Shown: positions 1 to 9,157, counted from the stretch's first letter. The stretch: DNA of 64,000 nt from UBA3537 sp964219345 (GCA_964219345.1 CAXPPN010000023.1:22989-86988), one strand, 5' to 3'. Translations and numbers: made by a program. The notes: a model not told the origin generated them from the sequence alone.

Positions 1-788
1 CAAAAACTGTGGGTGAACGCCTTGGAAAGTCACTCCTTGAATTAGGTGGTAATAATGCAATTATTGTTACCCCAGATGCTGACATAAAAATGACGGTTAT
101 AGGTGCTGTTTTTGGTGCTGTAGGGACTGCCGGTCAGCGCTGTACATCTACTCGCCGATTAATTATTCATGAGTCTATCTATGATAAAGTAAAAACAGCT
201 GTGGTAGAAGCCTACAAACAGCTTCGAATTGGAAACCCCTTGGATCAAAAAAATCATGTTGGCCCTCTCATTGATACTGATGCCGTAAAAAATTATCAAA
301 ACGCATTAAAAGCTGTAGTTGCCGAAGGTGGAAATATTATTGTTGAAGGCGGCATACTACAAGGCGAAGGCTACGAAAGTGGTTGTTATGTAAAGCCTGC
401 CATTGCAGAGGCCAAAAATAGTTTTAAAATTGTTCAACATGAAACTTTTGCACCTGTCCTTTACCTATTAAAATATTCTGGATCAATAGAAGATGCTATT
501 GCTTCACAAAACAATGTAGCTCAAGGGTTATCTTCAGCCATAATGACAAATAATCTTCGAGAAGCAGAGCTGTTCTTATCTCATGCTGGTAGTGACTGTG
601 GGATTGCAAATGTAAATATTGGGACTTCAGGAGCGGAAATTGGTGGCGCTTTTGGTGGCGAAAAAGATACTGGCGGGGGTAGAGAATCTGGAAGTGATGC
701 TTGGAAAATATATATGAGAAGACAAACTAACACTATAAATTATACAACAGATCTTCCTTTAGCTCAAGGTATTAAATTTGATTTATAG
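1..788 (+). CDS. Aldehyde dehydrogenase, ALDH7 type (3' part only)
   Basis: The 3' half of an NAD(P)-dependent aldehyde dehydrogenase; the N-terminal coenzyme-binding part lies left of the window, and the first complete codon is at base 3. Visible motifs are LELGGNN, which carries the general-base Glu, and GQRCTSTRR, which carries the catalytic Cys. ETFAPVLY and the C-terminal GGAFGGEKDTGGGRESGSD stretch follow. This combination is typical of ALDH7 (alpha-aminoadipic semialdehyde dehydrogenase, lysine degradation, also called AmaB). The family call is firm; the exact substrate is inferred. A strong hairpin terminator follows the stop codon. Confidence 0.85.
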   Translation, partial: KTVGERLGKSLLELGGNNAIIVTPDADIKMTVIGAVFGAVGTAGQRCTSTRRLIIHESIYDKVKTAVVEAYKQLRIGNPLDQKNHVGPLIDTDAVKNYQNALKAVVAEGGNIIVEGGILQGEGYESGCYVKPAIAEAKNSFKIVQHETFAPVLYLLKYSGSIEDAIASQNNVAQGLSSAIMTNNLREAELFLSHAGSDCGIANVNIGTSGAEIGGAFGGEKDTGGGRESGSDAWKIYMRRQTNTINYTTDLPLAQGIKFDL

Positions 789-813
789 CGAGTAAGGTGT
801 TTTATTTATTATT

Positions 814-845
814 AAAAAAGTCACATTATAATGTGACTTTTTTTT
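814..845 (+). terminator. Rho-independent terminator after the aldehyde dehydrogenase
   Basis: AAAAAAGTCACATT/AATGTGACTTTTTT forms a nearly uninterrupted palindromic stem with an A-rich upstream arm and a T run on the downstream arm. Because both sides are A/T tracts it could act in both directions. It lies 26 bases after the stop codon. Confidence 0.8.
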
Positions 846-850
846 GTTTT

Positions 851-886
851 ATGTGTCTAAACACATACGGTAGCACAATGTTGTGC
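851..886. repeat. Two consecutive short inverted repeats
   Basis: ATGTGT-ctaa-ACACAT (851-866) is followed seven bases later by GCACAATGTTGTGC (873-886). Both lie between the terminator and the decayed OmpA-family gene. They could be a regulator-binding site or small hairpins in the leader of that gene. No T run follows, so they are not typical terminators. Confidence 0.4.
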
Positions 887-914
887 CACTTATTTAAACT
901 AATAACTAAAATAC

Positions 915-1802
915 ATGAGTAAAAAAACAATCTACTAATTAGGGATTTTGGCAACCCTAATCATTGGTTTTTTTCTGCATTGGCATTTCTGTTGCAATGA
1001 AGATTGCACAAAAATGCTGTCGTGGATGAAACTACAAAAAGAAATGCCTCTGCTCCATTGCCGTTCAAGTTTGAAGACGGTGATATCACCATACGTAGCA
1101 ATGATAATTTTAATTTTATGTCATCTAACAATGCTATAGTACAGCCTCTTTCTGAAGATTTATTGTCTTGTGTTAAAGAAATGATTACACATCTCAGCAA
1201 AAACAAAGACAAAAGTATAAATATCACAGGGTTTTTTAAAGAGGATGAAAACAATCCATCCAATTTTGAAAATTTAGGAATCGCTCGAGCAAAAGCTATA
1301 GAAAGATTCTTAATAGAACATGGATTGTCTGCTGGCCAGATTTCTACTTTCGGTAAAAAAGATAATACTCTTATCCCAAATCAAAACAATATTCTTTATG
1401 GGCCATATGAGTTTATGGTAAAAAATCTCAATGATAGGTCTAAGCAGAAAAACACAATGAAAGAAAGTATAATGAAAGACCCTGTGCTCATTCATTTTTC
1501 GAAAACTAAATCATCCGCTGTTTTGAATACAAAACAAAATAAAAGCTCTGGCTAATTATCTAAACTTAACAGATGATGCAAGTTGTACTATTGTGGGGCA
1601 TACCGATAGTGCATGGTCTGATGAAAGTAACATGAGGCTTGGCAAAAAAAGAGCTGAGTTTACTAAAAGAAAATTACTAGAATATAAAGTTGATAGGGCA
1701 AAGATTAAAACAATTTCAAAAGGTGAAACTGATCCTATTGCAACAAACAAAACCGAAAATGGAAAAGCCCAAAACAGAAGAACAGAAGTAATAATTAATT
1801 AA
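915..1802 (+). pseudogene. OmpA-family envelope protein, disrupted by a stop codon and two frameshifts
   Basis: Conceptual translation begins MSKKTIY at 915 and meets an in-frame TAA at 936-938. It continues LGILATLIIGFFLHWHFCC (a membrane-anchor-like segment) and slips frame in an A run near 1010-1014. A second open stretch runs NAVVDETTKRNASAPL to the TAA at 1553-1555. Near 1535-1545, also in an A-rich run, the frame slips back to the first phase. The end carries a clear OmpA-like peptidoglycan-binding motif: VGHTDSAWSDES, RLGKKRAE, then NGKAQNRRTEVII. All pieces are collinear, so this was one gene of about 295 codons. The helix-hairpin-helix gene follows 14 bases downstream. Real decay is likely, but homopolymer sequencing errors could explain the two slips; the TAA is a plain substitution. 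Confidence 0.8.
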
Positions 1803-1816
1803 AAAAATAAAACACT

Positions 1817-2344
1817 ATGAATACATGTATATTAATCCACTTTGGCGTTGGAATTTTATCTGCAATTTTTGGATATCTATTAGGAAGATTATTTGGAAAA
1901 AGAGGTTGTGGAAATTGTGACGAATGGCAAGAAAAAATTATAGCTCTTGAAATAGAATTGAGTGATTGTAAAGACAAAAACAGGACGCTACACAAGCAAT
2001 CGCTATCAACAGCTACTCCACCACCAACAACATCAACAGCATACGCTTTTGATAGTGGTCTGGCAAAAAGCATATTTGGAAAAAATATCAAAGAAAATGA
2101 TCTCACCGTTGTCGAGGGTATTGGTCCAAAAATTCAGGAGCTTTTTCATAAAAATAATATTAAAACTTGGAAATCTTTATCAAACTGTAGTGTTCAAAAA
2201 TGTCAATCTATACTTGACGATGCAGGCGAAGCCTACAGAACTCACAATCCTGGAACATGGCCAAAGCAAGCAAGAATGGCCTATGAAGGGAAATGGGAAA
2301 AACTACTAAAGGGCAGGAAGAATTGGATGGTGGAAGATAAGTAA
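1817..2344 (+). CDS. Membrane-anchored helix-hairpin-helix protein
   Basis: 175 residues. An N-terminal hydrophobic segment (about residues 4-26, containing FGVGILSAIFGYLLGRLFG) is followed by a Cys-containing, predicted coiled stretch (30-55) and a Ser/Thr/Pro-rich linker. A C-terminal domain of about 80 residues has the helix-hairpin-helix signature VVEGIGPKIQELF, then a tail with GTWPKQARMA. This resembles the DUF4332/HHH proteins often annotated in Bacteroidota as 'predicted flap endonuclease-like'. No nuclease residues can be assigned, so DNA binding or structural use is inference. It sits immediately after the disrupted OmpA gene, with which it was probably co-transcribed. Confidence 0.7.
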   Translation: MNTCILIHFGVGILSAIFGYLLGRLFGKRGCGNCDEWQEKIIALEIELSDCKDKNRTLHKQSLSTATPPPTTSTAYAFDSGLAKSIFGKNIKENDLTVVEGIGPKIQELFHKNNIKTWKSLSNCSVQKCQSILDDAGEAYRTHNPGTWPKQARMAYEGKWEKLLKGRKNWMVEDK

Positions 2345-2361
2345 ATCCTAAAGATGAAATT

Positions 2362-2392
2362 AAAAAAACCCTGCCATTGTAGGTTTTTTTTT
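2362..2392. terminator. Terminator between two convergent genes
   Basis: An A7 run, a short CCT...AGG stem and a T9 run separate the stop codons of the plus-strand HHH gene and the minus-strand AlbA_2 gene. The A and T tracts on both sides suit bidirectional use. The stem is short. Confidence 0.55.
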
Positions 2393-3530
2393 AATTGTAC
2401 TTTACTTTTCGTAAAATACGCATAGCCTCTTTATATAAGCTGTATGTATCCTCGCTGTATTTTGCCAATAAAGCTTTGGACATTTCTAGCTGATTTAACG
2501 CCAAATCGAACCCATTGAAGTGACAAATTAAATATGTGATAGGAAGATTTTTTAAATCCTCTTGTTCGTGTTTTTTTAATATCTTTTGCGTCTTTAATTT
2601 TTCCAACAAAGTATTGTTGATGTTATAGATGTGATGGAGGGTCTTTTTATCATAAACTGGCGGTTGAAACAATAGCTTAGTTTCAATATTGTATTGAGCA
2701 TTATCAAAAAAAGTAATACTTGTTTCTTCAAGTTTTAAATATTTGTTTTGTCCGTTTAGTCCAAAATTTACATATTCAACAATCTGAAAACAATTAGCAT
2801 CATAATTGATTTCAACCTCATCAAGCGTAGAATAAAAAAGACGTACCTGTTCATTGATAAGCTCAATATCAACTCTAGAATAAAAGGTTTGATTTTTTAC
2901 AACTTTCTTTTGCCCCGACCAACACATCACAAAATATTCTTTAAAAACATGATACATAGGACTGTAGTCTTTTCTGTTGTTCATAAAGTCAAATACGCCG
3001 TCCAAGGTATATTGTATGTTATTTTGGGCATGCTGCTCAATCGCTTCAACAATTTTTGAGTTACTATCATTCAGCTGCAAATCAAACACCTTTGGCATGC
3101 TCATACTACCATCTCTAAAAAAAACAGATCCTCCATAGTATTTCCAAATATTCTTACGTAATGCTGTAATTGTACTGGTTGATTTTGCTCTAATTGTAAC
3201 CAACCCTACTACTTTGTTGTTTGAAAGATGAGGAAAAGGAATATTTTCATATTGAATTACTGGAGGATGCTCTAGATATGCATTGATTAAATTCTGAATT
3301 TTACTATCATCAAAAAAATCTACACCAATAATTTCATTTGACGGATCATCTATACCAATTATAATATAGGAATTGTTCTTTGGATTACTGTTTGAAAGTG
3401 CACAAATATGCTTCAGAAATTTTGCTTTACCTTCTTTTTCTGAAATATTAATTTGCCGCTTTTTATCATAAAAACTATTTTCATCATTATGAGCGAGTAA
3501 GTTTTTTATCAATAAGCGTTTATTAATCAT
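2391..3530 (-). CDS. AlbA_2/Schlafen-type putative ATP-binding protein
   Basis: 379 residues. The N-terminal region carries an AlbA_2-like pattern: NISEKEGKAKFLKHICALSN followed by SYIIIGIDDPSNEIIGVDF. This corresponds to the 'E..eFlk.icAlaNs....ivIGv.d' core of the divergent AAA_4/AlbA_2 family of putative DNA- or RNA-associated NTP-binding domains. The remaining roughly 220 residues resemble nothing I can name. It is transcribed divergently from nothing nearby, 11 bases downstream of the aldo/keto reductase on the same strand, so the two may share a transcript. Function unknown; a regulatory role is possible from the family. Confidence 0.6.
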   Translation of the reverse strand: MINKRLLIKNLLAHNDENSFYDKKRQINISEKEGKAKFLKHICALSNSNPKNNSYIIIGIDDPSNEIIGVDFFDDSKIQNLINAYLEHPPVIQYENIPFPHLSNNKVVGLVTIRAKSTSTITALRKNIWKYYGGSVFFRDGSMSMPKVFDLQLNDSNSKIVEAIEQHAQNNIQYTLDGVFDFMNNRKDYSPMYHVFKEYFVMCWSGQKKVVKNQTFYSRVDIELINEQVRLFYSTLDEVEINYDANCFQIVEYVNFGLNGQNKYLKLEETSITFFDNAQYNIETKLLFQPPVYDKKTLHHIYNINNTLLEKLKTQKILKKHEQEDLKNLPITYLICHFNGFDLALNQLEMSKALLAKYSEDTYSLYKEAMRILRKVKYN

Positions 3531-3541
3531 ATGAATAGATT

Positions 3542-4432
3542 TTAGGGAACGTTATGCCCCTGGCTCGCAACTAGAATCTTGAACCAATCTTCAGTCGATA
3601 ATTTTATAGAAAGTGCTCGGATAGCAGATTGAATTCGATTCTTTTTTGTTGTTCCAATGATGGGATGAATTTTTGAAGGATGTTTCAAAATCCAGGCCAA
3701 AAGTAATTGATCTTCGCTTGAATTGTATTTTGTTGAAAGCTCCGAAAATTGTTTTTTCAGGCGTTGTTTTTTAGCATCGTCTTCTAAATTGAAATATGAC
3801 CGAAGTGGTCCCCAGGCCATAGGTATAATTTTATGTTGTAATATTTTATCTAAAGTCCCATCAAATAGAGCATCGTGTTGTACAACTGAAAATTCAATTT
3901 GATTAATGTCTATTAGGCCTTCAGACATCATTAGCTCCATATGTGAAGACGAAAAATTTGATACCCCAAAACTTAAGATTTTACCGTCTTTCTTTAAATC
4001 TTCTGCAGCGCTCATTACATCTTCTGGATGCATTAGGGGGCTGGGGCGGTGAATTAAAAGCGCGTCTAAGTAATCTGTTTTAAGGTGTTTTAAGGACGCT
4101 TCAGCTGAGGCGACGATATATGCCTTTGAAGTATCATAATGAATGATGTCATTAGTTCTATTTTCACTAATATATTGAATCCCACATTTAGAAATAAATT
4201 GAACTTGATCTCTTTGTAATGAGCTTCTGGAGAAGGCTTGTCCAAAAGCAGCCTCCATTGTGTACCCTCCATAGATATCGGCATGGTCAAAAGTACTTAT
4301 GCCATTTTCAAAAAAAAGGGTGATCAAATCACACATTTCTAGAGTGCTTAATTCCTTCCCCCATTGACCCCAAAACATTGTTCCAGCAATTAGTTTTGAG
4401 TTTAAACTTTTTGGCATTATATTTTTTAACAA
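3542..4432 (-). CDS. Aldo/keto reductase
   Basis: 296 residues, the usual length for a cytoplasmic NADPH-dependent aldo/keto reductase of the YdhF-like group. The catalytic tetrad can be placed: Asp49 and Tyr54 in FDHADIYGGY, Lys82 in FISKCG, and the His in LLIHRPSP. The C-terminal coenzyme region includes HPIIGTTKKNRI. An in-frame ATG five codons in (MPKSL) is an alternative start. The physiological substrate cannot be told from sequence. It is divergent from the MoxR-Bat operon across a 127-base AT-rich gap. Confidence 0.85.
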   Translation of the reverse strand: MLKNIMPKSLNSKLIAGTMFWGQWGKELSTLEMCDLITLFFENGISTFDHADIYGGYTMEAAFGQAFSRSSLQRDQVQFISKCGIQYISENRTNDIIHYDTSKAYIVASAEASLKHLKTDYLDALLIHRPSPLMHPEDVMSAAEDLKKDGKILSFGVSNFSSSHMELMMSEGLIDINQIEFSVVQHDALFDGTLDKILQHKIIPMAWGPLRSYFNLEDDAKKQRLKKQFSELSTKYNSSEDQLLLAWILKHPSKIHPIIGTTKKNRIQSAIRALSIKLSTEDWFKILVASQGHNVP

Positions 4433-4559
4433 TAAATTTAAAAAACAAAAGGTTTTTATCTCTCAAAAAAATATTTATTTTTAACCAATTATTAACAGAT
4501 TCAACAGAATAAATTTAACATATTGCAATTAGCAGTAACAATTTAATAGAGCCCGAATA

Positions 4560-5564
4560 ATGGAAGAAAATGCACAAACCGTTGACATTAAATCGATAAA
4601 CGAAAAAATTGAAAAACAAAGCGCTTTTATTGACCTACTTACATTGGAAATCAATAAGGTTATTGTTGGTCAAAAACACATGATTGAGCGCCTTCTAATT
4701 GGGCTTTTAGGTCAAGGGCATATTTTACTTGAAGGGGTTCCTGGGTTGGCCAAAACACTCGCCATTAACACCCTGTCACAAGCTGTTTCTGGAATCTTCA
4801 GTCGAATTCAATTTACACCAGACTTACTTCCTGCAGATGTCGTTGGAACACTTATTTACAATATAAAGGCTAATGATTTCAATATCAAAAAAGGGCCTAT
4901 TTTTGCCAACTTTGTCTTAGCTGATGAAATCAACAGAGCTCCTGCAAAAGTACAATCGGCTCTGCTTGAAGCCATGCAAGAAAAACAAGTTACCATTGGT
5001 GATGAAACTTTTATTTTGGAAAAACCATTCTTGGTAATGGCCACTCAAAACCCTGTTGAACAAGAAGGAACATATCCTCTTCCTGAAGCCCAAGTGGATC
5101 GTTTTATGTTAAAAACAGTAATTGATTATCCAAAATTAGAAGACGAACAACTAATAGTTAGAGCAAATCTAAAAGGAGCTTTTGAAAAAATTAAGCCCGT
5201 AGTCAGTGTCAAACAAATTTTGGAGGCTCAAAAAGGAGTTCGTGAAGTCTATATGGATGAAAAAATTGAAAAATATATTCTTGATATCATCTTCGCAACA
5301 CGCTATCCAGAACGCTATAATTTAGAAGAAATAAAACCCCTAATTTCTTTTGGAGCATCACCAAGAGGAAGTATTAATTTGGCTACTGCAGCAAAATGTT
5401 ATGCGTTTATAAAACGTCGTGGATATGTCATCCCAGAAGATGTGCGTGCAGTTGTCTTGGATGTGCTTCGCCACCGAATAGGAATTACTTATGAGGCAGA
5501 GGCCGAAAATATTACCTCAGAAGATATCATCTACAAAATCGTTAATGTTATTGAGGTTCCTTAA
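4560..5564 (+). CDS. MoxR-family AAA+ ATPase, first gene of the Bat operon
   Basis: 334 residues. Walker A is GVPGLAKT (about 59-66). Walker B is VLADEINR (118-125) followed by APAKVQSALLEAMQE, the MoxR signature. The C-terminal lid is ASPRGSINLA. MoxR ATPases act as chaperone-like partners of von Willebrand factor A (VWA) proteins, here most likely the BatA and BatB proteins encoded downstream. A DUF58 gene follows after 49 bases, the classical moxR-DUF58-VWA order. The intact start and the gap upstream suggest that the operon promoter lies at about 4450-4550; a TAAATTTA sequence there is one base off the -7 consensus. Confidence 0.92.
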   Translation: MEENAQTVDIKSINEKIEKQSAFIDLLTLEINKVIVGQKHMIERLLIGLLGQGHILLEGVPGLAKTLAINTLSQAVSGIFSRIQFTPDLLPADVVGTLIYNIKANDFNIKKGPIFANFVLADEINRAPAKVQSALLEAMQEKQVTIGDETFILEKPFLVMATQNPVEQEGTYPLPEAQVDRFMLKTVIDYPKLEDEQLIVRANLKGAFEKIKPVVSVKQILEAQKGVREVYMDEKIEKYILDIIFATRYPERYNLEEIKPLISFGASPRGSINLATAAKCYAFIKRRGYVIPEDVRAVVLDVLRHRIGITYEAEAENITSEDIIYKIVNVIEVP

Positions 5565-5613
5565 CAAGGTTTAACTCAAAAATTAGCATTTAAAAAACTC
5601 AGTCACAATTCTA

Positions 5614-6480
5614 ATGGATACGAAAGAGCTCCTAAAAAAAGTACGTAAAATTGAAATCAAAACACGGCGGTTGTCCGATCATGTTTTTGGTGGAGAATAT
5701 CATTCTACTTTTAAAGGACGAGGAATGACTTTTTCGGAAGTGCGACAATATCAATTTGGAGATGATGTTCGAAATATTGATTGGAATGTGACGGCTCGAT
5801 ACAATGAGCCTTTTATAAAGGTTTTTGAAGAAGAACGCGAACTAACAATGATACTAATGGTTGATGTCTCTGGTTCTGAAAATTTTGGGACTCATGGCCA
5901 ATTTAAAAATGAATACATCACAGAAATTGCTGCAACACTAGCGTTTTCTGCAACACAAAATAACGATAAAATTGGTCTCATTTTGTTTTCAGGAGAAATT
6001 GAACTTTATATTCCGCCAAAAAAAGGACGTTCTCATGTCTTACGAATCATTAGAGAATTATTGGAGTTTAGACCTCAAAACAAGCAAACAAACATTGCTG
6101 AGGCACTCAAGTTTTTGTCTAATGTTATGAAGAAAAAAGCTATTGTTTTTATGCTTTCTGATTTTATTGATGAAAACTATCAACACAACTTAAAAATTGC
6201 CTCTGGCAAACATGACATAACTGGTATTCGAATTTTTGATAAAAATGAAATTGAAATACCAAACTTAGGCGTTGTTCAAATGGTCGATCAAGAAACAGGG
6301 CGCTCATCTTTAATTAATACAGCTTCAAGAAAAATAAGAAATAATTATGCTAAAAATTACCAAAAACAAGTCGAATATTTCAAGGACAGTTGTAAAAAAG
6401 CAGGGGCAGGTTATCTTGATTGTGGACTGGACGAAAGTTATGTAAAAAAATTATTGGGCTATTTCAAACAAAGAGCATAA
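5614..6480 (+). CDS. DUF58 domain protein of the Bat operon
   Basis: 288 residues. The DUF58 signature FSEVRQYQFGDDVRNIDWNV spans about residues 40-59, followed by TARYNEP. A VWA-like region contains VDVSGSENFG (about 83-92), which resembles a metal-ion-dependent adhesion site, and ends FMLSDFIDE. There is no signal peptide or membrane segment, so it is probably a cytoplasmic partner of MoxR. It lies between moxR and a membrane-protein gene 9 bases downstream. Confidence 0.88.
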   Translation: MDTKELLKKVRKIEIKTRRLSDHVFGGEYHSTFKGRGMTFSEVRQYQFGDDVRNIDWNVTARYNEPFIKVFEEERELTMILMVDVSGSENFGTHGQFKNEYITEIAATLAFSATQNNDKIGLILFSGEIELYIPPKKGRSHVLRIIRELLEFRPQNKQTNIAEALKFLSNVMKKKAIVFMLSDFIDENYQHNLKIASGKHDITGIRIFDKNEIEIPNLGVVQMVDQETGRSSLINTASRKIRNNYAKNYQKQVEYFKDSCKKAGAGYLDCGLDESYVKKLLGYFKQRA

Positions 6481-6489
6481 GACTTTTAA

Positions 6490-8154
6490 ATGATAATAAA
6501 TACAAAACATATCAAATTATGGAATAAGAAGATTTTGTTCTTGGGTATGCTTTTAGTTTATTCTTTTGTTGGTAATGCACAAGTTAAAACTTCTATTGAT
6601 TCTACTTCTATTAAGATTGGTGAAGAGCTGATGTATACTATTGAAACTGAGGTAGACAGTGCTGCAGTTGTATTATTCCCCGAGGGACAAACATTTCAAC
6701 CAATGGAGGTCATTGAAAGTTATCCTGTTGATACTGTTTTAAATGATGTTAGATTAAAGCTCATAAAAAAATATGGTATTACACAATTTGATTCGGGTGC
6801 CTACACCATACCGAGACAAAAAGTATTAGTTGGAGATCAAACTTTGTACTCCGATTCTGTTAAAATAACTGTTCGGTCAGTTCTTGTCGATACTACAAAA
6901 CAAAAATTATATGATATTAAACCTCTAATTGTTGTAGAAAAACAATTGTCGGTTTGGGAAAAATTTTGGTGGGGTTTTGTGTTTTTATTTCTTGTAATTG
7001 CTAGCGGTTTATATTGGTTCTTTTTTCGAAAAATAGTATTAACAGAAGAGGAAAGAGTGGCTACATTGCCACCTTATAAACAAGCAAAATTAGCGCTTAG
7101 TAAACTTGATGAGCAAGTCTATTTTGAAAATCAAAAAATCAAAGAGTACTATTCCGATCTTACTTTTATATTAAGAAAATACCTCAACGAAAAAGTGTAC
7201 GACCAATCACTTGAAAGCACAACAGAAGAGCTTGTGACTCGACTAAATTTGCTTAAAGACTCTAAAGATGTTTTGATTAAAAAAATCACCATTGAAAATA
7301 TTCAACAAATTTTAAAACGTGCTGACCTTGTAAAATTTGCAAAATCTAAGCCCGATTTTGAAATCGCTAGAATGGACAAGCAGATTATTGACAAAGAAAT
7401 CGATCAAGTGAAAGAGGGGTTGCCAGAACCTACAGAGGAGGATTTATTAAAAGATTTAGAATATCAAAAAGAAATAGAGAGAAAAAAAAGACGTAGAAAA
7501 TTAAAAATAATAGGGCTTTGTATTGTTGGTGCTTTGATTGCTTTTTTTGTTGGTTTTGGATTACATTCTGGATTTACAACAGCAAAAGACACGTTGTTAC
7601 GCCACCCAAGTAAATTACTTTTAGAAAATAAAAACTGGGTAAGAAGCGAATACGGGGCTCCTGGAATTATTGTTCAAACCCCCGAAGTTTTAGAACGGCA
7701 AATGCCTGTAAAAAAAGATAGTCTTAATGCCAATTTTAATACTAAAATTTTTAGCTTTAAAAACTCTAAAATCCCTTTAGAGATTACTGTAAAAAGCTCT
7801 GTTTTAAGCTCAGATGACAATCCTGATAAGTCATCTTCAGAGGCGATAGATCTTGTTGGTGTAGCCAATAAGGAGCTCTCTTTACTTGAGAAAAAAGGTG
7901 CTGTTAATCTTATTCCAAGAACAGAGCAGTTTATAACTCCAAATGGACAGGAAGGTTTAAAAACGTATGGCACTACATCTCTAAATTTTGATACTGGTGA
8001 ATTTGCAGAAGGCAACTTTATAATTCTAGGGTTTTCTACCTCAAAAGTACTTCAACAGTTGGTACTGGTTTGGAAGTCAGATGATATTTATGCCGCCGAA
8101 ATGGCAAATCGTATTTTAAATTCTGTTGAATTGATAAAAGATAATCAAGAGTGA
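6490..8154 (+). CDS. Two-TM BatD-like membrane protein in the Bat operon
   Basis: 554 residues. A signal peptide (to about residue 31, VGNAQ) precedes a beta-rich extracytoplasmic region (32-150). A first membrane span lies at about 155-178 (FWWGFVFLFLVIASGLYWFF), followed by a charged cytoplasmic helical region (185-335). A second span lies at about 340-358 (IIGLCIVGALIAFFVGFG), followed by a C-terminal domain of about 190 residues. The N-terminal half resembles a short BatD; the C-terminal domain I do not recognise. The stop overlaps the start of batA (TGATG), which indicates translational coupling. Confidence 0.7.
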   Translation: MIINTKHIKLWNKKILFLGMLLVYSFVGNAQVKTSIDSTSIKIGEELMYTIETEVDSAAVVLFPEGQTFQPMEVIESYPVDTVLNDVRLKLIKKYGITQFDSGAYTIPRQKVLVGDQTLYSDSVKITVRSVLVDTTKQKLYDIKPLIVVEKQLSVWEKFWWGFVFLFLVIASGLYWFFFRKIVLTEEERVATLPPYKQAKLALSKLDEQVYFENQKIKEYYSDLTFILRKYLNEKVYDQSLESTTEELVTRLNLLKDSKDVLIKKITIENIQQILKRADLVKFAKSKPDFEIARMDKQIIDKEIDQVKEGLPEPTEEDLLKDLEYQKEIERKKRRRKLKIIGLCIVGALIAFFVGFGLHSGFTTAKDTLLRHPSKLLLENKNWVRSEYGAPGIIVQTPEVLERQMPVKKDSLNANFNTKIFSFKNSKIPLEITVKSSVLSSDDNPDKSSSEAIDLVGVANKELSLLEKKGAVNLIPRTEQFITPNGQEGLKTYGTTSLNFDTGEFAEGNFIILGFSTSKVLQQLVLVWKSDDIYAAEMANRILNSVELIKDNQE

Positions 8155-9155
8155 TGCTAGAAGGAATTGAATTCACACATAAAGAATTACTTTGGTTGCT
8201 TTTAGTCATCCCTGTGCTTTTGCTATGGTACATTTTAAAGCATAAAAAACAAACCGCCGTTTTGGAAATCTCAACTGCAGATGGCCTTTTGAAGGGAAAT
8301 CAATTTTGGACAATTTTAAAACACAGTTTGTTTGTCCTAAGGGCTTTAGCACTTACGCTTATTATTGTTGCAATGGCAAGACCTCAAACTGTAGATGTTT
8401 CAACAAAAACAAAAACAACTCGTGGAATTGACATCGTAATGGCTATTGATGTTTCGGCGAGTATGCTTGCCAAAGACTTAAAACCCAATAGACTAGAGGC
8501 CTTAAAAAAGGTGGCCAGTAAATTTATAAATAGACGCCCCAATGACAGAATTGGGCTAGTAGAGTATGCGGGGGAAAGTTATACACGAACTCCCGTTACA
8601 AGCGATAAAGGGATTATTCTCAAATCATTAAGAGATATAAAATACAATACCATCATAATAGGCGGTACCGCTATTGGCATGGGGTTAGCTACAGCCGTCA
8701 ATCGCTTAAAAGAAAGTAAGGCAAAAAGCAGAATCATTATTTTACTTACAGATGGTGTCAATAACTCTGGATTTATTGATCCACAAACCGCTAGCGAGCT
8801 TGCTGTAGAATATGGCATAAAAACTTACACTATTGGATTGGGGAGCAACGGAATGGCACTCTCTCCTGTGGCAATAAATAATGGAAAATTTCAATACTCG
8901 AGAATTCAAGTTGAAATTGATGAAAAACTATTAAAAGAAATTGCATCTGAAACTGGTGGAAAATATTTTCGCGCCACAAACAATAAAAAATTGGAAGACA
9001 TTTATGATGAAATCGATAAGCTTGAAAAAACAGAAATAGAAGAATTTAAGTATTATAACTACGAAGAAAAATTTCGCCCTTTAGTGCTTTTGGCGCTAGG
9101 CTTATTGGTTTTAGAGTTTTTGCTTCGACACACCTTTTTAAGAAGTTTTATATAA
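8154..9155 (+). CDS. batA: BatA, VWA-domain inner-membrane protein
   Basis: 333 residues from the ATG that overlaps the upstream TGA; a GTG one codon earlier is also open. Two membrane spans near the N-terminus (about 11-29 and 56-75) precede a periplasmic or cytoplasmic VWA domain. Its metal-site motif is DVSAS (99-103), with GGTAIGMGLATA later. A last span is at the C-terminus (FRPLVLLALGLLVLEFLL). BatA and BatB form the membrane VWA pair of the Bacteroides aerotolerance operon. The downstream batB starts 2 bases after the stop. Confidence 0.9.
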   Translation: MLEGIEFTHKELLWLLLVIPVLLLWYILKHKKQTAVLEISTADGLLKGNQFWTILKHSLFVLRALALTLIIVAMARPQTVDVSTKTKTTRGIDIVMAIDVSASMLAKDLKPNRLEALKKVASKFINRRPNDRIGLVEYAGESYTRTPVTSDKGIILKSLRDIKYNTIIIGGTAIGMGLATAVNRLKESKAKSRIIILLTDGVNNSGFIDPQTASELAVEYGIKTYTIGLGSNGMALSPVAINNGKFQYSRIQVEIDEKLLKEIASETGGKYFRATNNKKLEDIYDEIDKLEKTEIEEFKYYNYEEKFRPLVLLALGLLVLEFLLRHTFLRSFI

Positions 9156-9157
9156 TT

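Noticed and set aside
1004..1555. Treating the middle OmpA fragment as an independent gene or as programmed frameshifting
   Set aside because: The fragments are collinear parts of one protein, there is an additional plain stop codon, and no slippery heptamer with downstream structure was seen.
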